Assembly (NCBI GenBank): GCA_039586815.1
Contig: JBDHJR010000006.1
Coordinates: 1 to 64,000, forward strand
Length of the DNA stretch: 64,000 nucleotides
DNA from: WVYX01 sp039586815
GTDB taxonomy: Bacteria; Gemmatimonadota; Gemmatimonadetes; Gemmatimonadales; GWC2-71-9
Direction: 5' to 3'
The position numbers and the translations under genes are program-made. Positions 1 through 9,052 of the stretch are shown here, piece by piece (the first letter of the stretch is position 1; every line of letters begins with the position of its first letter). The notes beneath the pieces are model-generated. The model saw only the letters and a list, made by a program, of their open reading frames with translations. It searched no databases and had not been told where the DNA came from.

Positions 1-1567
1 CGTCCGGCGGCGGAGCTGGTCCGTGACCCAACGTGACGTAGCCGAGCGCGAGGCCCGCGTACGCCATCGGATCGCCCGGATTCTTGTCGACGGCCTCGTG
101 GAAGTACTCGACGGCCTTTTCGAAGTCTTCCGGAGTGGACTTGTTCAGGTGATGCATGCCTCTCAGGTAGGCCTCGTATGACTCGGGGGTGACTTGCGGT
201 GCTTGGCTGAGACGGGCCTGCATCTCCGGATCGAGGTTTACCCGAATCTCGTCCGCCACGTCGCGGGTGAGATCGCGGTAGAGCACCACCACGTTGTCCA
301 GCTTGCCCCCGTAGAGCTGGCGCCACATATCCTCTTCCGTATCGGGATCGATCATCCGCACGTTGATTTCCAGGCTATCCCCGTCCCGAAACACGGAGCC
401 CTCGATCACCGCATCCACTTTGAGCTCGTTGGCTATGTCTGGTATCGACTTGTCCGTGTTCCCGTACTGTGCCATCGAGGTCCGAGCGATGACCGATATC
501 CCCAGGCGCGCCAACTCGGATATCAGCGCCTCATGCACTCCAGCCACGAGATAATCCTGTTCGGAATCGCCCGCGAGATTGGTGAGTGGCAGGACGGCCA
601 GTCGCTCCACGCTCGGCCCGCCAGTAAGGGTCGAGGCAAACCAACCTGCCGCTCCGATGACCAGCGCTGCGGCCGCCCCAACCAGCGCGCCTCGAATTGT
701 CGGCTTCCTGCGAGTGCTGCGGGGTAGCGTCGCTGTGGTGTCGGTCAACGCCCAGGAGAAGTCCTTCGCGGTACCAAATCGATCGGCTGGCACCTTGGCC
801 AGCGCCCTGTCTACAGCCGCCTCGATGTGCGCCGGAACGGTATCGCGAATCGTCCTGAGCTTCACAGGTCTCTCACCCACGACCTTTGCGATCACGGCTT
901 GCACGTTGGACCCGAGAAACGGCGGATCGCCTGCCAACATCTCGTACAGCACACTCCCAAGCGCATAGATGTCGCTTCGAGCGTCGACGTCGCGGCCCCC
1001 GGTCGCCTGTTCGGGGCTCATATAGGACGGAGTGCCTAACGAGAGGCCCGTCGCGGTGATGCGCTCGCCGGCAGCGCGGCTCACCGCGATGGCGATACCG
1101 AAATCCGCCAGTAGCGGAGTTCCCTCTTGCAGCAGGATGTTCTCAGGCTTGATATCGCGGTGGATCACGTCTCGCCTGTGAGCGTAATCGAGTGCCTCAG
1201 CCACAGCACGCGCGATCGCCACAGACTCATCGATCTCGAGTTGACCCTCACGAGTCAGCTTGTCCCGGAGTGTTTCACCCTCGACGACGGGCATGACGTA
1301 GTACAGCAACCCATCGGCCTCACCGGAATCGTACAGCTGCACGATGTGCGGGTGGTGCAGGTTGGCGGTAACCCGAATCTCGTTCAGGAACCGCTCAGTT
1401 CCTATCGCCGCTGCCAGCTCAGGGTGCACCACCTTCAACGCGACATTGCGGTCGTGCTTGAGGTCGCGGGCGAGGTATACCGCCGCCATCCCACCAGCAC
1501 CAAGTTGCCGCTCGATGGCATAGCGGTCGCTGAGAGAGGTCGTAAGTCGATCTAAGACGTCGCTCAT
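1..1567 (-). CDS. Ser/Thr protein kinase with TolB-like and TPR tail (C-terminus cut by window edge)
   Basis: Reading the minus strand from the ATG at 1567 gives 522 residues with no stop before the window edge, so the C-terminus is missing. The order is a Hanks-type kinase (glycine loop GAGGMAAVY around residues 23-31, Lys45, HRDIKPEN with Asp138, DFG at 155-157, then the SPEQ motif of the activation segment), one membrane segment after an Arg/Lys-rich stretch near residue 290, a TolB/FlgO-like domain starting VERLAVLPLTNL, and the first TPR-like helices. The kinase would be cytoplasmic and the TolB-like and TPR part periplasmic. Substrates are unknown. It is divergent from the tRNA-Leu gene. 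Confidence 0.93.
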   Translation of the reverse strand, partial: MSDVLDRLTTSLSDRYAIERQLGAGGMAAVYLARDLKHDRNVALKVVHPELAAAIGTERFLNEIRVTANLHHPHIVQLYDSGEADGLLYYVMPVVEGETLRDKLTREGQLEIDESVAIARAVAEALDYAHRRDVIHRDIKPENILLQEGTPLLADFGIAIAVSRAAGERITATGLSLGTPSYMSPEQATGGRDVDARSDIYALGSVLYEMLAGDPPFLGSNVQAVIAKVVGERPVKLRTIRDTVPAHIEAAVDRALAKVPADRFGTAKDFSWALTDTTATLPRSTRRKPTIRGALVGAAAALVIGAAGWFASTLTGGPSVERLAVLPLTNLAGDSEQDYLVAGVHEALISELARLGISVIARTSMAQYGNTDKSIPDIANELKVDAVIEGSVFRDGDSLEINVRMIDPDTEEDMWRQLYGGKLDNVVVLYRDLTRDVADEIRVNLDPEMQARLSQAPQVTPESYEAYLRGMHHLNKSTPEDFEKAVEYFHEAVDKNPGDPMAYAGLALGYVTLGHGPAPPPD

Positions 1568-1778
1568 CGGGGTGACTCCGGGGGTCCGAGTCCACAATCA
1601 TACCGGCGGAATGCTGTCTGAGGCGCGCGGGCGCTGCTGCTCGGGGACGTCTGGCACGCGCCGAATCCCGAGGATCGAGATGCGCTAGAATAGGACCCAG
1701 CGCTGGGATGCGCCAGGCGGACACAGCGAAGGGCGGTCCCTGTGCTGCAAACGCCTGAGACGCTACTTTTTCTATCCC

Positions 1779-1860
1779 GCGGCCGTGGCGGAACTGGTAG
1801 ACGCGCCAGCCTTAGGAGCTGGTAGGGCAACCTGTGGGGGTTCGAGTCCCTCCGGCCGCA
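1779..1860 (+). tRNA. tRNA-Leu (anticodon UAG)
   Basis: The 7-bp acceptor stem GCGGCCG (1779-1785) pairs perfectly with CGGCCGC (1853-1859), with discriminator A at 1860. The anticodon arm CCAGC/GCTGG encloses a seven-base loop with TAG, which reads CUA and other CUN leucine codons. The T arm carries GGTTCGAGTCC. The 82-nt length and the extra arm before the T stem fit a class II leucine tRNA. No CCA is encoded. Only 16 bp separate its 3' end from the stop of the convergent phosphatidyltransferase gene. Confidence 0.97.
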
Positions 1861-1876
1861 CTGCAGCAGCGCAGCC

Positions 1877-2632
1877 TCACTCCTGGGGGGGCTGCTCCTC
1901 CGCCGCGCGCTTCGCCTCCTCCTCCGCCCGCCAGACGTGCCGGTCCCGCCAGCGCTTGCGCGGCTCCAGCTTGGCCAGCCGGTAGAGGTTCTTGCCGAAG
2001 CGCACGACCAGCACGGTGAACATCGCCAGCGCCATCAGCGCCACCACCGCGTTGGCGCCGAATCGCACCTCGTTCCCCATGCCCGGCAGCAGGGTGGAGG
2101 AGAGCCACAGCACCGTGTTGACCAGTATCAGGAGGATACGCGCCTCGGTCGGTCCGATCTTGGCGTAGGCGATCTTGAAGACGCCGAACACGGCCGACTC
2201 GAGGTACACGTTGATGGACAGCACCAGGTACACGAGGACGAGTACCAGCGCGATGTCGAGCCGCACGTAGGGAGACAGCCCCAACCCGATGCCGATGACC
2301 CCGGTGGTGAACGCGTCGACCACGTGGTCGATGTAGTAGCCGTACTTGGGCCGCTCGGCCTTGCGCACCCGCGCCAGCGTCCCGTCGAGGCTGTCGCCAA
2401 ACCAGTTGACCACCAGCATGAGGCTGGCGAACCAGAGCCAGTCGGGGTCGCGGCCGGACAGCGCATACCCGACGCCCACTCCGACGGCGCCGACCACCCC
2501 CAGCCCGGTGAAGTGGTTGGGGTTGAGCCAGCCCGGCACCTTGCCGGCCATCCAGCGGAGCACACGCCGCTCCGGCTCTGCCAGCAGGAAGGTCATCTCG
2601 CGCTTCGCCTTTGCGGTATCCGCCTCGGCCAT
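1877..2632 (-). CDS. CDP-alcohol phosphatidyltransferase family membrane protein
   Basis: A predicted membrane enzyme of about 251 residues that transfers a phosphatidyl group from a CDP-alcohol to another alcohol in phospholipid synthesis. The family signature DGxxARx8GxxxDxxxD is intact: DGTLAR, then GYYIDHVVD. Several hydrophobic helices follow. An in-frame start exists at 2665, but the ATG at 2632 is preceded by GGGGA at 7-nt spacing and gives a more usual N-terminus, so I chose it. The acceptor alcohol (glycerol phosphate, inositol phosphate or another) cannot be read from the sequence. The C-terminus is rich in Glu, Ala and Arg. Confidence 0.88.
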   Translation of the reverse strand: MAEADTAKAKREMTFLLAEPERRVLRWMAGKVPGWLNPNHFTGLGVVGAVGVGVGYALSGRDPDWLWFASLMLVVNWFGDSLDGTLARVRKAERPKYGYYIDHVVDAFTTGVIGIGLGLSPYVRLDIALVLVLVYLVLSINVYLESAVFGVFKIAYAKIGPTEARILLILVNTVLWLSSTLLPGMGNEVRFGANAVVALMALAMFTVLVVRFGKNLYRLAKLEPRKRWRDRHVWRAEEEAKRAAEEQPPQE

Positions 2633-2775
2633 GTTGCCATCCCCGGGGAGCGTAGATCTTCTCAAGATGGGCCGTCGGGCCGCCGAGCCGCCAGCGGCAG
2701 CCCTGCGGGGAGGCCGCCGCTCGATTAGATTCTGCCCCTCGTAGCTCCCAGCCTCCCCCGAGTAGATTGCAGGTG

Positions 2776-4035
2776 ATGAGCGTAAGCGTGAACGACATCC
2801 AGATCACCAGGGTCAAGGAAGAGCCCGGCGAGACCTCCCTCCGGGTGGAGGTCCCAGTGGAGCGGGTGCAGGCCGCCGAGCGCAAGGCCGTGACCTACTG
2901 GGCCAAGCGCGTCCGCCTGCCCGGGTTCCGCAAGGGCAAGGCGCCGCTCGACGTGGTGCGGCGGAAGTACCGCGAGGCGATCCGCGAGAGCGTGATCCAA
3001 GACCTGGTGACGGACACGTGGAAGGCCGCGGTGGATCAGGAGGATCTCAAGCCGATCGCCGACCCGCGGATCAAGGAGCTCAAGTTCGAGGACGGGGCGC
3101 CGGTGACGTTCGAGCTGCTGGTCGAGGTCAAGCCGGAGATCACGCTCGAGCGGCTCGGGGGCTTCCACCTCAACCGCAAGGTGGCCCGCGTCGACGACGA
3201 CATGGTCGAGGACCAGCTGGACGAGGTGCGACGCCAGAAAGCCCCCTGGGTGCCGGTGGAGGCCGAGCAGCCCAAGCCGGGAGAGATGGCATCGGTGACG
3301 ATCGCCACGACCGCGGACGACGAGACTGACGAGCCGCGGCAGTACCAGGTCGTCCTCGGCTCGGGCCAGGCGATTCCGGACCTCGAAGAGGAGATCATGA
3401 AGCTCACGCCCGGGCAGACGGCGGACGCCAGCGTGAGCTACCCCGACGACTTCCCCGAGGAAGCCAAGCGGGGGCAGCACCGCACGGTGCGGATCACCCT
3501 GCACGAGGTGAAGCGGCAGGATCTGCCGGAGCTGACCGACGAGTTCGCCCGCGAGGTGGGGGATTTCGAGTCGGCCGACCAGCTGCGCAGTGCCATCCGG
3601 GAAGACCTGGAAACGCATGCGGGCCGTGAAGCGGACTCGGAGGTCCGGCGCCAGCTCATCGAGCAGATCATCGCGGCCAACGGCCTCGAGGCGCCGCGCC
3701 CCCTGGTGCAACGCGTGTTGAGCGCCTATGCCCAGACGTACGAGATCCCGGACGAGCAGCTCGAGAAGTTCGCCGGCGAGTTCGGCCCGGTGGCCGAGCG
3801 GCACGTGCAACGCGACCTGATTCTGGATCACGTGGCGGAGCGCGAGAGCCTCAACGCCACCGAGGAGGACGTGGATCGGCGCATCGAGGAGATCGCCCGG
3901 CGGAGGAACGCCGAGCCCGCACAGGTTTATGCGTCGCTACAGAAGGCCAACCAGCTCCGGGAAATCGAGCGGAGCCTCACCGAGGAGAAGGTGTTCGAGT
4001 ATCTGCTCGGACAGTCGACCGTGACCAATGAGTGA
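2776..4035 (+). CDS. tig: Trigger factor, ribosome-associated chaperone
   Basis: A chaperone and peptidyl-prolyl isomerase that binds nascent chains at the ribosome exit tunnel. The ribosome-docking signature GFRKGKAP is present near residue 50. A degenerate FKBP-like domain follows (segment GSGQAIPDLEEEIMKL) and then the long helical C-terminal arm. About 419 residues is close to family length. The start is uncertain: TTG at 2767, GTG at 2773 and ATG at 2776 are in one frame and none has a well-placed Shine-Dalgarno. I use the ATG. The stop overlaps the clpP start by 8 bp, so it is probably cotranscribed with clpP. Confidence 0.95.
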   Translation: MSVSVNDIQITRVKEEPGETSLRVEVPVERVQAAERKAVTYWAKRVRLPGFRKGKAPLDVVRRKYREAIRESVIQDLVTDTWKAAVDQEDLKPIADPRIKELKFEDGAPVTFELLVEVKPEITLERLGGFHLNRKVARVDDDMVEDQLDEVRRQKAPWVPVEAEQPKPGEMASVTIATTADDETDEPRQYQVVLGSGQAIPDLEEEIMKLTPGQTADASVSYPDDFPEEAKRGQHRTVRITLHEVKRQDLPELTDEFAREVGDFESADQLRSAIREDLETHAGREADSEVRRQLIEQIIAANGLEAPRPLVQRVLSAYAQTYEIPDEQLEKFAGEFGPVAERHVQRDLILDHVAERESLNATEEDVDRRIEEIARRRNAEPAQVYASLQKANQLREIERSLTEEKVFEYLLGQSTVTNE

Positions 4036-4669
4036 CACACCGTCAAGGGATCCCATGGGAACCATCTTTCCACCCTACGTGATCGAGCGCTCCAGCCGGG
4101 GAGAGCGAACCTACGACATCTTTTCGCGTCTGCTCATGGACCGGATCGTGTTCCTGGGCACGCCGATCAACGATGACGTGGCCAACGTCATCATCGCGCA
4201 GATGCTCTTCCTGGAGGCGGACAACCCGGAGCGGGACATCTACCTCTACATCAACTCGCCGGGCGGGATCATCTCCTCGTCGTTCGCCATTTACGACACC
4301 ATGCAGCACATCCGTGCGCCGGTGAACACGATCTGCATGGGCATGGCGGCGTCGGCGGGGTCGTTCCTGCTGGCGGCTGGGGCGGAGGGGAAGCGGGCGG
4401 CGCTGCCGCACGCGCGGATCATGATGCACCAGCCCTCGGGCGGGTACCAGGGCACCGCGGCCGACATCGAGATCCAGGCCAAGGAGATTCTCTACCTGCG
4501 CAACAAGCTCAACGAGCTGTACTCGGAGCACACCGGGAAGCCGGTGGACGAGATCGAGCTGGACATCGACCGTGACCGCTTCATGTCGGCCCATGAGGCG
4601 GTGGAGTACGGAATCATCGACAAGGTGATCCAGCAGCGGGCCGAGCTGGAAACCGACAAGTCGGCTTGA
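4028..4669 (+). CDS. clpP: ATP-dependent Clp protease proteolytic subunit
   Basis: The serine peptidase of the ClpXP barrel. The nucleophile Ser109 lies in GMAASAGSFLL, His134 in RIMMHQPSGG, and the third triad member is an Asp in DIDRDRF. The conserved INSPGG oxyanion segment is at residues 75-80. At 213 residues it is slightly longer than typical because of a short N-terminal extension, where a second ATG (Met10) could also be used. It overlaps tig by 8 bp and is followed by clpX 48 bp later, with a probable extra promoter between them. Confidence 0.97.
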   Translation: MSDTPSRDPMGTIFPPYVIERSSRGERTYDIFSRLLMDRIVFLGTPINDDVANVIIAQMLFLEADNPERDIYLYINSPGGIISSSFAIYDTMQHIRAPVNTICMGMAASAGSFLLAAGAEGKRAALPHARIMMHQPSGGYQGTAADIEIQAKEILYLRNKLNELYSEHTGKPVDEIELDIDRDRFMSAHEAVEYGIIDKVIQQRAELETDKSA

Positions 4670-4694
4670 CACAAGGACTTGCGAGGCCCATACT
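4666..4694 (+). promoter_or_regulatory. Probable sigma-70-type promoter for clpX inside the clpP-clpX junction
   Basis: TTGACA at 4666-4671 is a perfect -35 consensus. It is followed after exactly 17 bp by CATACT at 4689-4694, which matches TATAAT at four of six positions. Transcription would begin around 4701-4703, about 16 bases before the clpX ATG. The -35 box overlaps the clpP stop codon. The site would let clpX be made separately from tig-clpP. Confidence 0.6.
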
Positions 4695-4717
4695 AGCGGC
4701 GAATCGGACTAGCGACC

Positions 4718-5964
<1,247 letters not shown>

Positions 5965-5968
<4 letters not shown>

Positions 5969-6540
5969 GCACCGTCACCTTCATCGGCAGCTTTCCGGCT
6001 GCCGATTTCCCTTTGCGGCCTGAGCTTCCCGAAGTCGCCTTCGTGGGCCGCTCCAATGTCGGGAAATCGTCTCTCATCAACGCCGTCGTCGGGCGGCGCG
6101 CGCTGGCGCACACCAGCAAGACACCCGGGAAGACCCGGCTGGTGAACGTGTTCCAGGTGGACGACCGCTACTACCTCGTGGACCTTCCGGGGTACGGATA
6201 TGCACGGGCCTCGAAGCCGGACCGGAGGCGGTTCCACGCCCTGCTGCAGGAGTATCTTTCGACCAGGGAGCCGCTGGCCGGGGTGATATGGTTGCTGGAC
6301 GTGCGCCGCGAGCCCTCGCCCGACGACCACGAGGTGGCGGAGCTGCTGGCCCGGCGCGGTGTCCCGGTGCTCGCAGCCATCACCAAGGCCGACAAGCTGT
6401 CTCGCACGCGGCGCGGGGAGCGCGCCCGGGAGATCCTAGAGGCCGTCGGCATGACGGAGGAGCAATGCGTGGTGACCAGCTCCCGCACGCGGGAGGGAAT
6501 CGAGCAGCTGCAGGAAGCAGTCGCCGGGCTGGTGGCCTGA
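5965..6540 (+). CDS. ysxC: Ribosome biogenesis GTP-binding protein YsxC/EngB
   Basis: A TRAFAC GTPase needed for large-subunit assembly. G1 is GRSNVGKS, G3 DLPGYG, G4 TKAD, and a G5-like SSRT follows; about 191 residues is normal. The start is the problem. Family alignment wants an N-terminus about 25-30 residues before G1, and the only codon there is CTG at 5965, overlapping the clpX stop as CTGA. The alternatives are GTG 5902, deep inside clpX with its purine-rich AAGGA touching the start, and TTG 6013, which removes the first beta strand. I mark 5965 as the most likely biological start and treat the N-terminus as unsettled. Confidence 0.93.
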
Positions 6541-7151
6541 GGGCCGCGGCCCGCGGGCTGCTCGTCGTGGCGCTCATCGCCAGCGCCGGGACGGTCCGGG
6601 CCCAGGAGGACCAGACCCAGGCCCTGCCCCCGGCCGGTTACGGCACGCTGCGCCAGAGCGATGCCACCCTGGGCATCGACACCGAGACCCACCTGATCCA
6701 GATAGTGCCGCTGGACGAGGCGGTGATCCGGATGCTCGCCAATGACACGTATGCCTCGCTCCACCGCCTGCGCGCGTCCAGGGCCGAGGAGATCGACCGG
6801 GCCGCATCGCGCTGGGGGATCCGCGTGCCGACGGTGTTCCTGGTGACGTTCTTCGGGCGGCAGGCCCAGGCCCGCTTCCAACCCGAGATTCTCCAAGTCA
6901 CCAGCCAGAACAGGCTGTTCCGGCCGATGGAGATCATCCCGCTGTCGCCGCTGTGGAGCGGGCAGCAGCTCAATCAGCGGGAGACGGCGCGCGCGATCTA
7001 TGTGTACGAGGACGGCATCAGGCTGGCCAACCAGATGATCGTGTCGTACGGCCGGTTCTCGTCTGACGCATGGGCCGTGATCATCCGGATGCTCGACGCC
7101 GAGCGGGCGGCGGTCCTGGCCCGCGCCGCCCGCGATCAGGGGAAGCCCTAG
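6465..7151 (+). CDS. Secreted protein of unknown function
   Basis: I do not recognise the family. A clear secretion signal (RGLLVVALIASAGTVRA, then AQE) is followed by about 180 soluble mixed alpha/beta residues, with a conserved-looking segment VPTVFLVTFFGRQAQ. The start is ambiguous. ATG 6465 has a strong GGAGG five bases upstream but overlaps ysxC by 76 bp and gives a roughly 30-residue n-region. CTG 6537 overlaps the ysxC stop as CTGA and gives a normal-length signal peptide. It follows ysxC directly and ends convergently with the next gene; the two TAG stops share the palindrome CTAG at 7148-7151. Confidence 0.7.
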   Translation: MRGDQLPHAGGNRAAAGSSRRAGGLRAAARGLLVVALIASAGTVRAQEDQTQALPPAGYGTLRQSDATLGIDTETHLIQIVPLDEAVIRMLANDTYASLHRLRASRAEEIDRAASRWGIRVPTVFLVTFFGRQAQARFQPEILQVTSQNRLFRPMEIIPLSPLWSGQQLNQRETARAIYVYEDGIRLANQMIVSYGRFSSDAWAVIIRMLDAERAAVLARAARDQGKP

Positions 7152-8062
7152 CGGCCCACGTCACGCACCCGAAACTCGATCCAGCGCGCCACCTGCGAGT
7201 GCGCGAGGAGCGCCTCTCCGGAGTACACGATGGGGAGGCCGGCCAGGTCGTGCGGTAGCTTCTCCTCGGTGATGCGCCCGCGTGCCACCAGCAGCGGAAC
7301 CACCACCACCGGGCGGCCGGTCAAGCCGTACTGCAGCTCGATCACGTCCCGCACCTGACGCACCGCCTCCGCGCGCACCGCCTCAGGGGCGTCGTCGCGC
7401 ACCAACCCCACCTTCACGTCGCGGAACCCGGTCCACGCGGCAACGCTGTCGGCCAGCGAGCGCATGTTGCCCATCCAGGCCGCCCACCGCTCCGGCGAGT
7501 TGGGTCCGTGGCCCACCACGAAGAGCGCCTGCTCGGACGGGTCCTCGGCGAGCCCGAGCGACCGCTCGGCCAGGGCGCGGGCAATCTCTGGTGCGTCGTC
7601 CATGCCCGCCGCGAGTATGATCGGCACCATCGTGGCCGGGCGCTCGATCCCCCCCATGGCCAGGTGGCGCCGCATCTCCGCCGACAGCGAATCGGTCTCA
7701 CCCACCAGGAAGCGCACCTGTTCATAGTGGCCGCTGTGGCTCGACACCAAGAGGGGCACGACGACGATCCGCCGGGCACCCGCTTCCACCAGCCGCGCTA
7801 CCGCTACCTGGAACGGCCGATCCTTGGCTCCGGGACCCATCAGGAAGCTCACTTCGACCGGGCCGCCCGCCTCGACCATCTCGGCCACCGCGGCCACTTG
7901 GGCATTCCAGTCGGGGCCTCCGCCGTGCGCCACGACGAGGGTGCCCACGGAATCGGCCTGCTGGGCGACGGTGGCCGCCGGCCACGCGGTCAGGGTCAGG
8001 AAGAGGAGCAAGAGAGCCGCGTGGCGCAGAGGGAAGACAGCCCGCTCCGCGGGCATTAGCAT
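7148..8062 (-). CDS. Secreted tandem CbiX/sirohydrochlorin chelatase-like protein
   Basis: Two CbiX-like halves follow a signal peptide (hydrophobic run AALLLLFLTLTAWPAA, then VAQQ). Each half begins with a His-Gly turn: VVAHGGGPDW near residue 40 and FVVGHGPNSP near residue 175. The first half also has the metal-binding-like VPLLVSSHSGHYEQV. Known CbiX, CbiK and SirB proteins insert Co or Fe into sirohydrochlorin, and a few CbiK-type proteins are periplasmic. No tetrapyrrole gene is nearby, so the metal or tetrapyrrole role is inferred. The start is ATG 8062, with ATG 8056 as an alternative. Confidence 0.8.
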   Translation of the reverse strand: MLMPAERAVFPLRHAALLLLFLTLTAWPAATVAQQADSVGTLVVAHGGGPDWNAQVAAVAEMVEAGGPVEVSFLMGPGAKDRPFQVAVARLVEAGARRIVVVPLLVSSHSGHYEQVRFLVGETDSLSAEMRRHLAMGGIERPATMVPIILAAGMDDAPEIARALAERSLGLAEDPSEQALFVVGHGPNSPERWAAWMGNMRSLADSVAAWTGFRDVKVGLVRDDAPEAVRAEAVRQVRDVIELQYGLTGRPVVVVPLLVARGRITEEKLPHDLAGLPIVYSGEALLAHSQVARWIEFRVRDVGR

Positions 8063-8221
8063 TGAAATGGACACGGGGTTTACCTGTTCGACTCGATCTG
8101 GGGCTAACGTGGGAAATCGGGGGGTTGGACTTGGTTGACTGCACACCCCAACTTGAACAATCCCGAATCTACTTGGGGTATTTGAAGTGGTCAACGAAAC
8201 CCACGCCGAGGATGTACAAGC
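8063..8221. promoter_or_regulatory. Divergent intergenic region with nested inverted repeats
   Basis: This 159-bp gap separates two divergent genes and is more AT-rich than its surroundings. GTTGAC (8134-8139) pairs with GTCAAC (8190-8195). Inside that, ACCCCAA (8145-8151) pairs with TTGGGGT (8173-8179). TTGACT at 8135-8140 and TTGAAC at 8153-8158 resemble -35 boxes, but no good -10 lies at the right distance. It may hold operators or promoters for one or both genes. Confidence 0.35.
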
Positions 8222-9052
8222 ATGGTGCTTCGTCCGCTCCGCAAGCTGAGCCTCCCGGAAACCGCGGAACGGGCCTACGGCCAGTGGCTGGGAGAGCTCG
8301 AGGAGCGCCTCTCCGATCCGCAGTGCGACCGGTATCGGCTGTGCCGGGATGTGCTGTTCGACATCCACTACCCCGGACTGGCCAGCTACGAAGACGTGGT
8401 GGCGGACCCCGCGGTGTCGCCCTCGACCAGGGCTGCGCTGCTGGCGCTCGACCCGCACAACGTCACGCTGGAACCGGAGTACTATCACGAGATCGATGCG
8501 GAGCGGTACGCGCGCGTGAAGCCCCTGCTCTGGCTGTGGCAGAGCTTCGACCGCTCACCGCTGGGCGGCGGGAACGTGGACCTGGGAGTTCGGCTGCGGC
8601 GCGTCCTGGCACCGCACGTGTTCAAGCGCTGCGGCAAGAACTTCAAGTGCTTCCAGTACGTGGAATTCTCCTTCGGATACAACATGACCGTAGGTGACGA
8701 CGTGGTCGTACACCGTCACGTGCTGTTGGACGACCGGGGCGGGATAGTGCTGGGAAACCGCGTCTCCGTGGCCGACTATGCCAACATCTACAGCCATACC
8801 CACGCGCTGGCCGATCAGGTCGACGTGACCAACGCCGAGGTCGTGGTCGAGGACGGGGTGCGCATCACGTACCACGCCACGGTCCTCGCGGGAGTGCACG
8901 TGGGTGAGGAGTCCATGGTGGGTGCGGGAGCGGTACTCACCAAGGACGCCAAGCCGTGGCACCTCTACCTGGGCGTACCGGCGAAGCCTGTCCGGGTGAA
9001 GCCCAACGCCCCGCCCGAGATAACCGACGACCCGGAGCGCACACCGGCGTGA
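8222..9052 (+). CDS. Left-handed beta-helix (hexapeptide-repeat) acyltransferase
   Basis: The C-terminal two-thirds has the hexapeptide pattern of maltose/galactoside O-acetyltransferases: IVLGNRVSVADYANIYSHTH with the expected catalytic-type His, then ITYHATVLAGVHVGEESMVGAGAVLTKD and the closing GVPAKPVRVK. These enzymes are trimers that use acetyl-CoA or another acyl-CoA. The N-terminal roughly 110 residues form a helical extension I do not recognise, longer than in the minimal enzymes. The substrate is unknown. The gene overlaps the downstream histidine kinase by 4 bp (GTGA), which suggests coupled translation. Confidence 0.87.
   Translation: MVLRPLRKLSLPETAERAYGQWLGELEERLSDPQCDRYRLCRDVLFDIHYPGLASYEDVVADPAVSPSTRAALLALDPHNVTLEPEYYHEIDAERYARVKPLLWLWQSFDRSPLGGGNVDLGVRLRRVLAPHVFKRCGKNFKCFQYVEFSFGYNMTVGDDVVVHRHVLLDDRGGIVLGNRVSVADYANIYSHTHALADQVDVTNAEVVVEDGVRITYHATVLAGVHVGEESMVGAGAVLTKDAKPWHLYLGVPAKPVRVKPNAPPEITDDPERTPA

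Noticed and set aside
1686..1691. TAGAAT as a -10 box between the kinase and tRNA-Leu genes.
   Set aside because: No -35 at 16-18 bp, and about 90 bp from the tRNA start.
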